Translations under genes and position numbers: made by a program
Notes under the pieces: model-generated
Databases searched by the model: none
What the model was told of the DNA's origin: nothing
Seen by the model: only the letters and a program-made list of their open reading frames with translations
Part shown: positions 36,356 to 46,837 of the stretch, piece by piece
Layout of the letters: each line of letters begins with the position of its first letter
Numbering within the stretch: the stretch's first letter is position 1
Assembly: GCF_000196255.1 (NCBI RefSeq)
Contig: NC_006371.1
Location: 2,101,595-2,165,594 of the forward strand
Reading direction: 5' to 3'
DNA: 64,000 nucleotides
DNA from: Photobacterium profundum SS9
GTDB taxonomy: Bacteria; Pseudomonadota; Gammaproteobacteria; Enterobacterales; Vibrionaceae

Positions 36356-36939
36356 CAACCACCTACTAAAGTAGGTGGGTTAGTATTAAGGACTGAAAGT
36401 CCGGATACGGGTCAAAGACCCGTTTTCGTTAGCCTTCTGTCCTGAAGTTATCTTCAGCCTTGGGCTCAAAGTGATGATCAAGGTATTCCTTTATCATTTC
36501 TTCCGTTAGGTCACCAGATGTCACACAAAAGTAGCCTCTAGCCCAAAAATGACGTCCCCAGTATTTCTTCTTTAAATCAGGATAACTCTCGAACAACTTA
36601 GCCGATGTACGGCCTTTAATCCTTCGCATTATTTCGCTAGGTGCCATATTGGGTGGTGCAGAAACTAACAAGTGAACATGATCTTTACTGATTACCCCCT
36701 TCAAAATATCAATCTCAAAAGCATGACATGTTTGCCTGATTAGCTCTCGAGCTTTCAAGCCAACATCACCAGTCAAAACTTGATAACGATACTTCGTTAC
36801 AAAAACGAAATGGTACTGAATTTTGAAGACTGTATGACTTCCATATCTATAATCCATAATCATGCTCCAACATCATCGATGACCGTAAAATATCATAGCT
36901 GAAGCTGACCGACTAAAGTCGGTGGTTTTAACCTTTTAG
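36356..36939 (-). mobile_element. IS200/IS605-family insertion, transposase only
   Basis: The 584-bp insertion interrupts the kinase exactly between codons; removing it restores SSKTK-VTNKIQ. Both ends carry small hairpins (ACCTACTAAAGTAGGT at the left, CCGACTAAAGTCGG at the right) instead of inverted repeats, and there is no target duplication, as expected for single-strand HUH transposition. No TnpB is present. Confidence 0.88.
36429..36863 (-). CDS. tnpA: Y1 (HUH) transposase TnpA of IS200 type
   Basis: The 144-residue enzyme has the HUH pair His62 and His64 (KDHVHLL) and the catalytic Tyr126 in helix IKEYLDHH, with the conserved YHFVFVTKYR start and GRHFWARGYF block. It cuts and joins single-stranded ends of the element. 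The open frame is complete, so it could be active. Confidence 0.93.
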   Translation of the reverse strand: MIMDYRYGSHTVFKIQYHFVFVTKYRYQVLTGDVGLKARELIRQTCHAFEIDILKGVISKDHVHLLVSAPPNMAPSEIMRRIKGRTSAKLFESYPDLKKKYWGRHFWARGYFCVTSGDLTEEMIKEYLDHHFEPKAEDNFRTEG

Positions 36940-37995
36940 GTGACGAATAAAATCCAATATGCGCAACTCAAATCTTTGCTGTACTACCAATTAGGGCTAG
37001 TAGAAAAACTCTATAACGATTCCAGTTTTAATGAATGATTACACCAGCTATCGCCTAGAACAAATAGGAGAGGAATGGTGGAAACTTTGGGCAACCGGTA
37101 ATGTTAAACAAAAGCAGCCAATTCTTGATCAACAGCTCACCGTCATCTACAACCTCGCGTCAAATAACAGCAGTTTATATGCACTTAAAAACAAAGCGAT
37201 CGACCATCGCTATCAAGAGCAATACTTCCTACAAAATAGCCGTAAACACCTCAACCAACTGATCGTACAGATAGAAAGTAACACCGCAAAAATGAACCGT
37301 AATATCGACACGTCGATCAGCCAAGCACAGCTATCTTTAATGGATAACCAACGTCTGTCTTTGCTCCTTTCAATATTCAGTGTGGTTGCAGCAGTAAATA
37401 GCCATGTACGCAGTGCACAGCGATGGCTAGAAAAACAGAGAGTCGACAAGGCGCTGATCAATTTACAGAAAATAGAAGTGTTATTAGATAAAACAGCGAC
37501 CATCACTCGTCACTTAAAAGCATTTTCACGTAAAAGCGATGGCAAGATGGAAGACGTCGATCTCGCTAACGTGATCCAAGATGCTATCGAATTATTTGAA
37601 AGTCGCCGCAATAACATCGTTATTCATTATTCCAACCCAACGTCTTATTGGGTTCGCGCTAACAGCATTCGATTAGAACAAGTGCTGGTCAATCTCATTA
37701 GTAATGCTATCGATGCTGTCGAACACAATCCAGCCCCACAAATAATCATCACAGTCGGTGAATCATTATCCATGGTTCAAATTATCGTAAAAGACAATGG
37801 TGCAGGGATCCCAGCCGAAGATATCCTACATATATTCGATCCATTTTATACCCGAAAAGTATCAGGCAAAGGCTTAGGGTTAGGCTTATCCATTGCCTAT
37901 AACATCATTAAAGACTTTGGAGGATCGATTCGAGCGGAATCTATCCAACACCAAGGCACCAAATTTATTGTCTCTCTACAGCAAGGCACACAATT

Positions 37996-38898
37996 ATGAT
38001 TTTAGACAAGCACATTATACTCATCGATGATGAACTCGACGTTGTGGAAGCCGTTAGTGAAATGTTGGAACTAGAAGGCTTTCAAGTCAGTACCTTTACC
38101 GACCCAAATCAAGGCTTGAAGTCACTCAACCCAAGTAGTCGTTCAGTTGTATTGTGTGATGTCAGGATGCCCGCGATTGATGGATTAACACTTCTTAGTG
38201 CTATTCAACACAGAGCGCCCAATGTACCCGTTTTATTAATGAGTGGGCATGGTGACATACCTATGGCAATCGAAGCGATGAAACTAGGCGCTTTCGATTT
38301 TCTTGAAAAACCGCTCAATGCTGATGAAATAATTGATAAATTGAATCTCGCATTAACCCAATGTCAACAAATCCAAACTGCTCAACCCTCAAGTAATACA
38401 GCGCCTGAAATTCCCATAGAAGCAGCCATCATTGGCCAATCAAAATCCATTGAGAATATTCGCAAACAACGTAGGCATATTGGTATGGTTTTCCAAGAAT
38501 ACAATCTTGTTGAGCGCCTAACTGTTATTGAAAACGTGTTGAGTGGGCGTCTGGGCTACATCAGTGCTTGGAATGCTTGGCGACGAAACTACTCCACTGA
38601 AGATCTCAATAAAGCCTTTGAATTATTGAGTTTTGTCGGGCTTTCCGACTTTGCAGATGAACCGACATCGTCACTTGACCCTAAAACGGCAGTTGAAATT
38701 ATGGAGTTAATGGAAACTTTCGCTCAACAGAAAAACATTCCGGTACTGGTCAATATTCATGATGTGAACTTAGCCAAACGCTTTGCTAAACGCATCATCG
38801 GTATGTGTGACGGGAAAGTGCACTACGACGGCAGCCCTGAAGGCATTACAGAAGAAGATTTAAAAGTGATCTATGGAGGCGAATCATGGCTGGACTAA
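37996..38898 (+). pseudogene. chimera: DctD-type receiver fused to PhnC fragments
   Basis: Residues 1-~125 are a receiver domain of an NtrC/DctD-type regulator ([41 protein letters not shown]), continuing to the start of its AAA+ domain ([13 protein letters not shown]). There the sequence passes in frame to the phosphonate ATPase PhnC ([20 protein letters not shown]). PhnC itself lacks its N-terminus with Walker A, and a second in-frame deletion joins LSDFA to DEPTSSLDP, removing the LSGGQ signature and part of Walker B. The H-loop region ([12 protein letters not shown]) remains. It overlaps the kinase stop by 4 bases and phnE by 13. Neither ATPase nor regulator can function. Confidence 0.88.
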
Positions 38899-39680
38899 CC
38901 TCAACACCCAACCAAGAAAACCCGTTTAAAACATCTTGGGTAAACAGGCTCATTTTTGCAGTCATTATCGGTTATCTATTTTATAGCATGTCAACGTTAG
39001 GGTTAACGTTGGATCGATTAATTCTCGGGTTTGGGGAAAGTGAGCGTTTACTTTCTCGCATGTTCCCACCTGATTTTTCACGCTCAAGTTTACTGCTAAG
39101 TGGTTTAGCTGAAAGTCTACAAATCGCTATAATTTCAAGTTTCTTTGGAATCGTAATTTCACTTTTCCTTGGGCTAATGGCAGCGCGTAATATGATGCCT
39201 GCAATTGTATCGATCCCAATTCGTGGCTTTATCGCATTATGTCGTTCTTTCCACCCCGTTATCATCGCGATTCTTTTTGTAAAAGCGGTAGGGTTTGGTG
39301 CATTAGCAGGCATATTAACCTTGGTATTTGCGTCCATTGGCTTCATTGCCAAGCTGTTTGCAGAAGCTATTGAAGAGATATCATTTAAACCCGTTGAAGC
39401 GATTCGAGCAACAGGTGCTTCATCGGCTAGTATTTTACTAAAAGGTTATTGGCCTCAGATAATGCCCGCCTTCTATTCAATTGTGCTATTCCGTTGGGAT
39501 ATAAACGTACGTGAGCCTGCGGTATTAGGGCTTGTAGGTGCTGGTGGTGTCGGGGTTATCTTGAATGATGCTCAGAACTTATTTGAATGGCAAAAAGTAG
39601 CAATGATATTAGTCAGCATTTTTGCCGTCGTTATTATTGCTGAAGCTGTGGTGATTCAGATTCGCAATAAACTTATTTAA
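38886..39680 (+). CDS. phnE: phosphonate ABC transporter permease PhnE
   Basis: The 264-residue protein has about six membrane segments and the EAA loop ([21 protein letters not shown]), plus the family ending [20 protein letters not shown]. It would form the membrane channel for phosphonate import with PhnC and PhnD. PhnC is destroyed by deletion and no phnD is present here, so this gene is probably an orphan relic even though its frame is intact. Confidence 0.9.
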   Translation: MAGLTSTPNQENPFKTSWVNRLIFAVIIGYLFYSMSTLGLTLDRLILGFGESERLLSRMFPPDFSRSSLLLSGLAESLQIAIISSFFGIVISLFLGLMAARNMMPAIVSIPIRGFIALCRSFHPVIIAILFVKAVGFGALAGILTLVFASIGFIAKLFAEAIEEISFKPVEAIRATGASSASILLKGYWPQIMPAFYSIVLFRWDINVREPAVLGLVGAGGVGVILNDAQNLFEWQKVAMILVSIFAVVIIAEAVVIQIRNKLI

Positions 39681-39710
39681 GAATATTTCACCTCTTCCTC
39701 TTCCCTCAAC

Positions 39711-39740
39711 AAAGAAACGGTTTGTCAGCCGTTTCTTTTT
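39711..39740 (+). terminator. intrinsic terminator after phnE
   Basis: A ten-base stem (AAAGAAACGG/CCGTTTCTTT) with an 8-base loop is followed by T residues, 30 bases after the phnE stop. Confidence 0.88.
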
Positions 39741-39844
39741 ATTTCAATTTCACGCAATAAAAGCGCAATAATGTACAAGTTAATTCGATTTGATAAACAT
39801 AAAGTGAAGCGTATAGAAGTGCGTAATGAAGAATAAGAGGGAAT

Positions 39845-40582
39845 ATGGACACGTCTCATAACGATACAGAAATAACAGATTCTGAATTAACCACTCAAGA
39901 AAAACGGGCATTATTCCGACAAGGTGCCATCGCCGTTACTCCTTTGTGCATTGCAGTGATCCCATGGGGGTTATTAGCGGGTTCATTTGCTATCGATATT
40001 GGTCTCGACCCTTTTGCAAGCCAAGCATTATCAGCCATTGTTTTTGCGGGTTCCGCCCAACTCGTCGCCACAGGTTTACTCAAAGTTGGGGCTGGATTAG
40101 GAACTATTTTACTAACAACGCTATTCATTACTTCTCGCCATTTATTATATAGCGTGACAATGCGCGACAAGATAAGCCCTTTACCCCTGCGTTGGCGGTT
40201 AGGCCTCGGCTTTTTGTTAACCGATGAACTATTTGCATTGTGTGGACACCAATCGAAAAAAGAATTCAATCGTTGGTATGCCCTTGGTACTGGGTTGTGG
40301 TTTTACATTTGTTGGAACATTGCCACCTTCGCTGGCATTGTTGCCGGAAAGTTCATACCCAACCTTGATACGATCGGGTTAGATTTCGCTGTCGCTGCCA
40401 CGTTTATTGCCATCGTTATCCCTACCATTAAGAAATTATCGGTACTAATCACCGTATTCGTCGCGATGATTCTTTCAGTAGTGCTGCAATATTTCGACAT
40501 TGATGGTGGCTTAATGATCGCCAGCTTAATCGCCATGTTCTGTGGTTATTCAATCGATAGCATCAAAAGGAATGACGCATGA
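39845..40582 (+). CDS. azlC: AzlC-family branched-chain amino acid exporter, large subunit
   Basis: The 245-residue membrane protein has the AzlC pattern: an early PWGLLAGSFAIDIGLDPF segment, FAGSAQLVATGLL, and SRHLLYSVTMRD, with about 6-7 membrane spans. It follows AGAGGGA. The stop overlaps the start of the AzlD gene (ATGA at 40579), so the two are translationally coupled subunits of one exporter. Substrates in known members are branched-chain amino acids or their analogues. Confidence 0.9.
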   Translation: MDTSHNDTEITDSELTTQEKRALFRQGAIAVTPLCIAVIPWGLLAGSFAIDIGLDPFASQALSAIVFAGSAQLVATGLLKVGAGLGTILLTTLFITSRHLLYSVTMRDKISPLPLRWRLGLGFLLTDELFALCGHQSKKEFNRWYALGTGLWFYICWNIATFAGIVAGKFIPNLDTIGLDFAVAATFIAIVIPTIKKLSVLITVFVAMILSVVLQYFDIDGGLMIASLIAMFCGYSIDSIKRNDA

Positions 40583-40881
40583 TTTGGTTAACGATTGCCG
40601 CGATGGCATTGCTTGTATTCGCTAGCCGTTATGTATTCTTAGAACCAAAACTGCCTTTACGACTGACAGCGCAAACTCAAAAATTATTAAGCTATTCCAG
40701 CCCTGCGGTATTAACAGCTATTTGGGCACCGATTGTTTTTTTGCCCGAAGGCGAATTGATGCTTTCGTACCAGAACCCTTATTTAATCGCAGCCTTATTC
40801 GCCATATTACTGGCATGGCGTACCAAAAATGTATTGCTCACAGCCGTACTTAGCATGGCGTTATTTTTTATAATTTCATAA
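40579..40881 (+). CDS. azlD: AzlD-family exporter small subunit
   Basis: The 100-residue protein has four hydrophobic segments and the AzlD-like central block SSPAVLTAIWAPIVF. Its ATG overlaps the azlC stop by 4 bases. It is the usual small partner of AzlC. Confidence 0.88.
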   Translation: MIWLTIAAMALLVFASRYVFLEPKLPLRLTAQTQKLLSYSSPAVLTAIWAPIVFLPEGELMLSYQNPYLIAALFAILLAWRTKNVLLTAVLSMALFFIIS

Positions 40882-40999
40882 CAATAGAGCTGACAGTTTA
40901 GGGTGCTATGTATTTCAACTGACTGATGTCCGTATATTTAAAAGTGCACCTACCGTATAGTGACGTTGATTCTATCTCATCATTCTAGGTACCAGAGCC

Positions 41000-42301
41000 A
41001 TGTCTAAACACACACGCAACACTTATGACGCCATTGTTGTAGGTAGTGGCCCTGGTGGTGCAACCGTCGCCAACGAGTTAGCACTAAAAGGGCAACGTGT
41101 TCTTATTCTTGAGTGGGGAGGCAATGAACCACTCAACGGCTCTTTCATTCAAATGGCTAAGATGGCGGCTATTCCTAGCAAAGGGGCTTTTGTTAACTCA
41201 GATTTATCTTTGCTCATTAGGGGGATTACCGCAGGTGGTAGTTCAGCAATAAATTATGCCACCGCCATGAAACCACCCGTCGAGATGTTTCAGCGTTATG
41301 GCATCGATTTAACGGCAGAAATAGCTAACGTTGAAAGCACCCTTCTCCTATCAATATTACCTGATGAACTTATCGGGCCGATGGCACATAGAATTGCTTC
41401 TGCGGCTCAACAGCTTGATCTCGATTGGAAAAAGCTCGATAAATTCATTGATATCAACAAATGCCGTTCAGCTTGCCACCTGTGTTCATACGGTTGCCCA
41501 CATGATGCAAAATGGAATGCACGTATGTACCTCGATACTGCGGTACAACAAGGTAGTACGCTGCTAACACATGCAAAAGTACTGAAGGTTATTACCAAAG
41601 AACATCGAGTAATAGGTGTGCAATTCAAGCACCACGGCAAGGTTGAATCCGCATTTGCTAACAACATCATTTTAGCGGCGGGAGGAATAGGTTCCGCCCA
41701 GATATTACAAGCAAGCGGAGTGCACAATGCAGGGCAGCATTTCTTTATGGATCCCGTTATTGCGGTGATGGGAAAAGTACCAGAATCCTACCCCGATGGA
41801 GAGATCCCAATGGCGGCGGGGTTACATCTTCCTCAAGAAGGTTTGATGCTTTCTGACTTAAGTTTACCTAAGCCTTTTTTCCACTTATTTACAGCACAAG
41901 TCGGTAAGTTTCAGCACTTATTATCCCCTAACAATACCCTATCTATTATGGTGAAAGCTAAAGATGAATTAAGCGGTAATATCGGGGCTAAATGGGTTAA
42001 TAAAACATTAAGTAGTGATGACAAAAAAAGGCTAAATACGGGTGCTGAGATTGCCGAAAACATCTTACACCAAGCAGGGGCAACCAGCCTATATCGCACT
42101 CATCATTTTGCTGCCCATCAAGGCGGCAGCGCTAAAATTGGCGAGGTCGTAGATGAAAATTTACAGTCTGACATTCAAGGATTGTACGTCTGTGATGCCT
42201 CTGTCATTCCAGAAGCTTGGGGGCTACCGCCAACGTATACGTTAATCTGTTTAGCGAAACGTCTAGCGAAACATGTAGACGGGCTTGTTGCAAATAATTA
42301 G
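41000..42301 (+). CDS. GMC-type FAD-dependent oxidoreductase
   Basis: The N-terminus shows the FAD dinucleotide motif VVGSGPGGATVANELALKG followed by LILEWGG; GGSSAINYATA is the second GMC block. A cysteine-rich insert (CRSACHLCSYGCPHDAKWNA) resembles the CxxCxxGC segment of some glucose-methanol-choline relatives. The C-terminus has the substrate-side His region (HHFAAHQGGSAKIGEVVDE) and the final FAD block GLYVCDASVIP. At 433 residues it is shorter than classic GMC enzymes. The substrate is unknown, and there are no operon partners. Confidence 0.85.
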   Translation: MSKHTRNTYDAIVVGSGPGGATVANELALKGQRVLILEWGGNEPLNGSFIQMAKMAAIPSKGAFVNSDLSLLIRGITAGGSSAINYATAMKPPVEMFQRYGIDLTAEIANVESTLLLSILPDELIGPMAHRIASAAQQLDLDWKKLDKFIDINKCRSACHLCSYGCPHDAKWNARMYLDTAVQQGSTLLTHAKVLKVITKEHRVIGVQFKHHGKVESAFANNIILAAGGIGSAQILQASGVHNAGQHFFMDPVIAVMGKVPESYPDGEIPMAAGLHLPQEGLMLSDLSLPKPFFHLFTAQVGKFQHLLSPNNTLSIMVKAKDELSGNIGAKWVNKTLSSDDKKRLNTGAEIAENILHQAGATSLYRTHHFAAHQGGSAKIGEVVDENLQSDIQGLYVCDASVIPEAWGLPPTYTLICLAKRLAKHVDGLVANN

Positions 42302-42796
42302 ATAACACCGTTTTACCCTGTGGTGCTGTAATGATGACTGGAACATCGTGCACGAAGAAGAAAGAAGCCTGTGGCTTCTTCATGGCGAATAGACATTCCA
42401 GTTCAGTTGTCGCTCAAACGTGGTACTGTTGAAAGTAACATTCCCTGAATGAATGACACAAAAAACACATTAACCATTGTTATGCATCATATTTACCTTT
42501 ACACATTTCTGCTTATACTTTACTTTCCCTTGGCACTTATATTTTATTCGGCTTTATCCTTCTCTACATTAATAGTAAGAGCGATGAGTTCTGTCTTTTA
42601 ATTATTCTATTGATGATTTAGTAGATAGATAAATTAGTTTTTCATTGTTTGATACGAGCACCATAAATAAGGACTTTATCAATAAGTTCTTATTAAAACA
42701 ATAAGACCATCAACACGCCCTTAATAAGGGTAATAGTTTCATCAACACATTCCTATTAAGAATAATAATAATTTTTTGTAATAATATGGAGATATT
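42302..42796. other. AT-rich interval with one hairpin
   Basis: No gene is seen. A hairpin at 42362-42380 (AAGAAGCC-TGT-GGCTTCTT) lacks a T run and could be a weak terminator of the oxidoreductase. The last 150 bases are very AT-rich and end in a GGAG ribosome site (42786-42789) before the peptidase leader. Confidence 0.5.
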
Positions 42797-45661
42797 ATGA
42801 AGTTAAATCAGGCTAGGCTTCTATTAACCCTCGCGATACTCTCACCTTCGGCATTTTCCGCTACGTATTTCGGTTCAGCATACCGACGCGCAGGTATTTG
42901 ATAAGCAAATTATTCAATTCGCCCCACCAGTGGATACTCGCTCGGGCAAAGCAATGGAGAAACGAGCAACTACATTTCAATGCTTGAGAAACAAGGCCAC
43001 AGCGCCGTGTTTGAAGCGAAGTTAACCGAACTAACTTTGGCAAAGGTCAAAATGGCCGATGGCAATATTTATAATCGCATCATGCTGCCAGATGGTGCAG
43101 CACCTAGCGAACCGGGAAAACCAAATTTAACCGGTTATCGTCAACTGGTTCGTATTCCTGATGGCGCAGAGCTGGAGTTAGTGGTTGAAAGTGTCGAGTG
43201 GTCAAAAACCTATACCGATATGGTGGTTGATCCCGTGCAGCTGCCATTTCCCGACGTAGTTGAAGAAGATGGCAACCGTCCCGATCAGCATATGCCATTT
43301 GTAAAAGATGATGCAGCCTATAACGCTTTAACAGAGAGTGAGGTGCCACTGATTTCTGTCGTTGAAACAGTGCGCGTTCGTGGTAAAAGTTACGCCGTGA
43401 TTTCATATCGTCCTATAGATTTTAATTCAATAGAAGGAACGGTACGTTTCGCACAGAAAGTACGTTTTAAAGTTAATTATATTTTGTCTGATGCATCAGA
43501 GCCAAAGCGTGAAGATAAACTTGAATTTGATGCGAAAAAAAAAGCGGTAATTGACTTACGTGATGAACAAGTTGAACCAAAGCAAAAAATGGACAACGTA
43601 CCATCGCAAGGAAATAAGGCTGATCTGACACCTGCTCAAAAAGCTGATTACTTGATCATTACTGCAGACCGATTTCAACAAACGGTAGAACCACTTGCGG
43701 CGTGGAAGCGTAAGAAGGGTTATCAAGTGCACGTCGCGACAATAACAGAGGTCGGTAACACTCAAGCACAAATAAAGGCTTATATTAAAGATGCCTATAG
43801 CAACGGTACTATGACCTCATATGTACTTTTGGTAGGTGATCATGAAGATATCCCAGGTTATGAAATTGTCGGTCACCCTTACCACGGTAAAAATCACCGC
43901 TGGCATACCGATTACGAATACACACTTGTTGACGGTGATGATAAATACTCCGATGTAGTGATAGGACGTTTGCCGGGGGATACTGAATCTCAAATTACCA
44001 CTATGGTTAACCGCAGCTTAAATTACGAACAAAATCCGACGGATTCAGATCGTTACAAACATGTCCTTCTTGCCGGACAGTATCAAGATCGCGACGCCGA
44101 TCGGGTTGCCGATCGTATGTTTATGGAAGATTTGCATCGCGCTGCCGATTTCTTAGGTCCTGACTACGACTTTTTCTCTGGTCTAGGTGACAGGTTCAAT
44201 AAAGGTTATAGCGTCCATACTGCGTTGCAATGGGATGCAGACTTAACCAAAGAGCTTAAATATGGCGGCTGGAACTACGGCAGTGCCCGTGTGAATCCTC
44301 CAAGTTCAGTACCACAAGTGTGGAAAGATCAAGGTAATGGCGATCGAGTTCAGATTGCAGATGCGATTAATCAGGGCGTGGGCTTTGTCATGCACCGTGA
44401 CCATGGTTATGGCAATGGTTCAGGTTGGGCAGATCCGCATTACACCGCAACAGAAGTGAATGCGTTAACCAATGGCAATATGGCCCCGTTTGTATTTAGC
44501 TTGAACTGCGCTACAGGTTGGTTTGACGGAAAGGATTCATTTGCTGAATCTTGGATGCGCAATGCCAATGGTGGTGCCGTTGGGTTTACAGGCGCAGTGA
44601 GAGTAAGCTACTCCGGTTATAACGATCTGATGCATGCCGCTATTTTAGACAGCCTTTGGGATGACTATGACGGCGCGTGGTCTAGCGCTGTTTATCCTGT
44701 ATCTTGGCGTCCTGCAATGGCATTGAACCGTGCCAAAGATCGTTTGTTTGGCCATTATGGTGCTGAAGATAGCCACGCGATTTTAACTGCGCGCTTCTTT
44801 AGCTGGTTTGGTGATCCGGAACTTGAACTAAGAACTGAAAGACCAAACGAATTAACCGTGACTTATCCATCACAGTTAGCCAAAGGCTCACAAGCCAAAT
44901 TTGATGTTGTTGTTCGTGAAGGGGAGCGACGCTTAGCGAAAGCTCGGGTTGCGTTGGTTTCTGCATCTGGTGAAGCTCATGTTGTAACAACCGATCAAAA
45001 TGGTGTGGCGCAATTTGATGTACCTGTTGAAGGAAATATGAGCCTAACGGTTACCGAGCACAATGCCAAAGCGTATCAAGGTCAAATACAAGTTGAGGGC
45101 GATGCGCCACAGGCACGAGTAGTCGAAAATATCACCGCGCAAGCTTATCAATGGGTAGCGTTGGATGGCACTAAGTCTGTTGTGCCGAAAGGAAGCCAAG
45201 TAACTTATTTGTGGCAACAAGTTGCGGGGCCAAAAGTCCGTGTCGATTATGCTGATAGTCGTTTTGCTTATGCGATCACGCCTAATTACAGTTCTGTGCT
45301 GAAATTTAAGCTGACCATTACCGACCAAACTGGGGCTTCTGACTCAGCAATCCAGACGATAACAGTAAAAGGTGTAGAAGATAGCAACAAAGCGCCTATT
45401 GCCGTTGTTAAAGATGCGATGAGTGGAACCAATCAATGGGCCGCGTTAGATGGCACACAATCATCAGATCCTGACGGTAAAATAGTCAGCTACCATTGGA
45501 GTCAGGTTAGTGGACCAAAAACTGAGATTGCCTATCCAGATAGCAAATATGCATACACCTTTACACCAAATGCTGAAAACACACTGACGTTTAAGCTAAC
45601 GGTAACCGATAACGAGGGTAAAACTTCTTCATCGATTGCTAAAGTTATGGTGAAAAGTTAG
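42797..45661 (+). CDS. gingipain-type (C25) secreted cysteine peptidase with PKD domains; leader broken by two compensating frameshifts
   Basis: ATG 42797 opens a signal peptide (MKLNQARLLLTLAILSPSAF). The frame then meets TGA/TAA near 42898-42903. A one-base gain near 42855-42870 and a one-base loss near 42921-42930 would restore a continuous propeptide (ISVQHTDAQVFDKQIIQFAP, then GYSLGQSNGETSN), and from about 42932 the original frame is open to 45661. The prodomain spans about the first 200 codons after 42980. The C25 catalytic domain follows (YLIITADRF, then HRDHGYGNG with the putative catalytic His475 and FSLNCATGWF with Cys510, counted from 42980). An Ig-like domain and two PKD repeats close the protein (QWVALDGTKS, QWAALDGTQSSDPDG). 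It is an exported protease. Confidence 0.85.
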
Positions 45662-45732
45662 TCGATTAAACTCTAAAAATTGAGTACATAAATTAAAGGT
45701 GCTTTATTAATTAAAGCGCCTTTCCTATATAG

Positions 45733-45863
45733 ATAAGAACCTCAAACTCTTGTTCGAGAGATCCGCTTTCATGAACCGTCTCTTCAGCGTTAAGGTTGTT
45801 TATCTGTAATAATTACCCTATCACTGGCTAGTTCAGCCTTATGTGATTTGTTGCAACAGTCCC
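45733..45863 (+). mobile_element. 3' end of an IS6-family element
   Basis: The sequence from AACTCTTGTTCGAGAGATCC onward repeats 18350-18470 with changes. It encodes RERSAFMNRLFSV and then the non-coding tail ending in TTTGTTGCAACAGTCCC, a candidate right terminal repeat. Only this end is left, just behind the peptidase gene. Confidence 0.75.
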
Positions 45864-46657
45864 CCTTAAACTAGCTAAGGTTCGGTGGTAATCAAGTTCA
45901 CTGATGAGAGTTAACACAACTAAGTGAATAATATAAATCATCATTAAATGTGAATAGATTATGGTAAAAATCAGACGACTTATTGATATGAAACACCTTA
46001 AAAATAGGCGACAAATAAATGGCGCGCCGTCATATTTATAACGTTAATCATAATCCTATGCGATGACTAAAGTTAATATCACTGTTCGTACCAGTTTATC
46101 TATAAATCTTATTAATTTAATTAAAGAAAAATTAATACTTTTAAATCATACAATTAGAAACGAAAACTTTTACATGCACAGGCTGAAATGCCTATTTTAA
46201 AATACATAAGCGTATGTTTTATCATACTAATTATTGATATTAACACTAAAAATAAGTAACCTTCTCGCCGTCAAAGTTAAAAGGATATTAATCGACAGAT
46301 AAAACATCACAATTTAAAAATATCAAAGGCATTGTATATATTTAAACTCCGATGATATTTGTTCATAAATTTCTTGCGGTCTAAATTATTGACTATATCA
46401 GTATCGATATCATCACTGGGTATTTTACCTGTTGATAATTACCTTTGATCTCTGAGACGAAAAGGCGATGTTAATTATTAACGAGCTTTTTTTTGATGAT
46501 GAATTGAATTTATTTGTTCAACAAGGTGGTAGCGTAATGTCCCGATCTCAGATGAAAAAAACTGGATGGCTATTATATATTATTAGGTAGTGAGTAGTAT
46601 CGTGAAAATAACGACTAAATATTCCCATAATGACTGATGCTAAAAGGTGTTTTTTTG
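45864..46657. other. gene-poor AT-rich interval
   Basis: About 800 bases with no recognisable coding sequence, RNA gene or repeat. Base composition is distinctly more AT-rich than in the flanking genes. Confidence 0.5.
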
Positions 46658-46837
46658 ATGAAAGACGAAGACAGTGAACCAATAAAATCAAATGTTCATG
46701 ACAATAAAATCGCCATTAAAAAAGGCAGCAAATTCATAGGGTTTGACGAGTTTAATCAATACTGTGACAGTGTCGCTGATATACCATCCAAGGCATTTGA
46801 TATTACAACATCATGTGCACCAGATAAGATAAAATAA
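46658..46837 (+). CDS. small hypothetical protein, 59 residues
   Basis: I do not recognise this protein. It begins at ATG 46658, eight bases after an AAAAGGTG ribosome site, which is the main argument for it. It is charged, lysine- and aspartate-rich, and has no membrane segment or signal peptide. It is isolated between two gene-poor stretches. It may be a chance frame. Confidence 0.35.
   Translation: MKDEDSEPIKSNVHDNKIAIKKGSKFIGFDEFNQYCDSVADIPSKAFDITTSCAPDKIK

Larger units (their letters stand above)
35852..37999 (+). pseudogene. DctB/PgtB-type sensor histidine kinase, triply broken
   Basis: The first 168 codons encode a membrane segment (about 15-37) and a helical periplasmic sensor. They stop at 36355 where an IS200-like element is inserted; the frame resumes at 36940 (VTNKIQYAQLKSLLYYQLGL). 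One extra base near 37030 shifts the frame. Within 37031-37999 the second membrane segment (LSLLLSIFSVVAAV) is joined directly to NSHVRSAQRWLEKQ, so the HAMP region and the H-box (normally AHEINQPLTA just before this) are deleted in frame. The ATPase domain (NLISNAIDAVE, DNGAGIP, GLGLSIAYNI) is complete. Without the phosphoacceptor His it cannot work as a kinase. Confidence 0.85.

Noticed and set aside
36356..36939. CRISPR-like repeats from the ACTAAAGT hairpins
   Set aside because: They are the two end hairpins of one IS200 element, not a repeat-spacer array; no CRISPR array was seen in the window.
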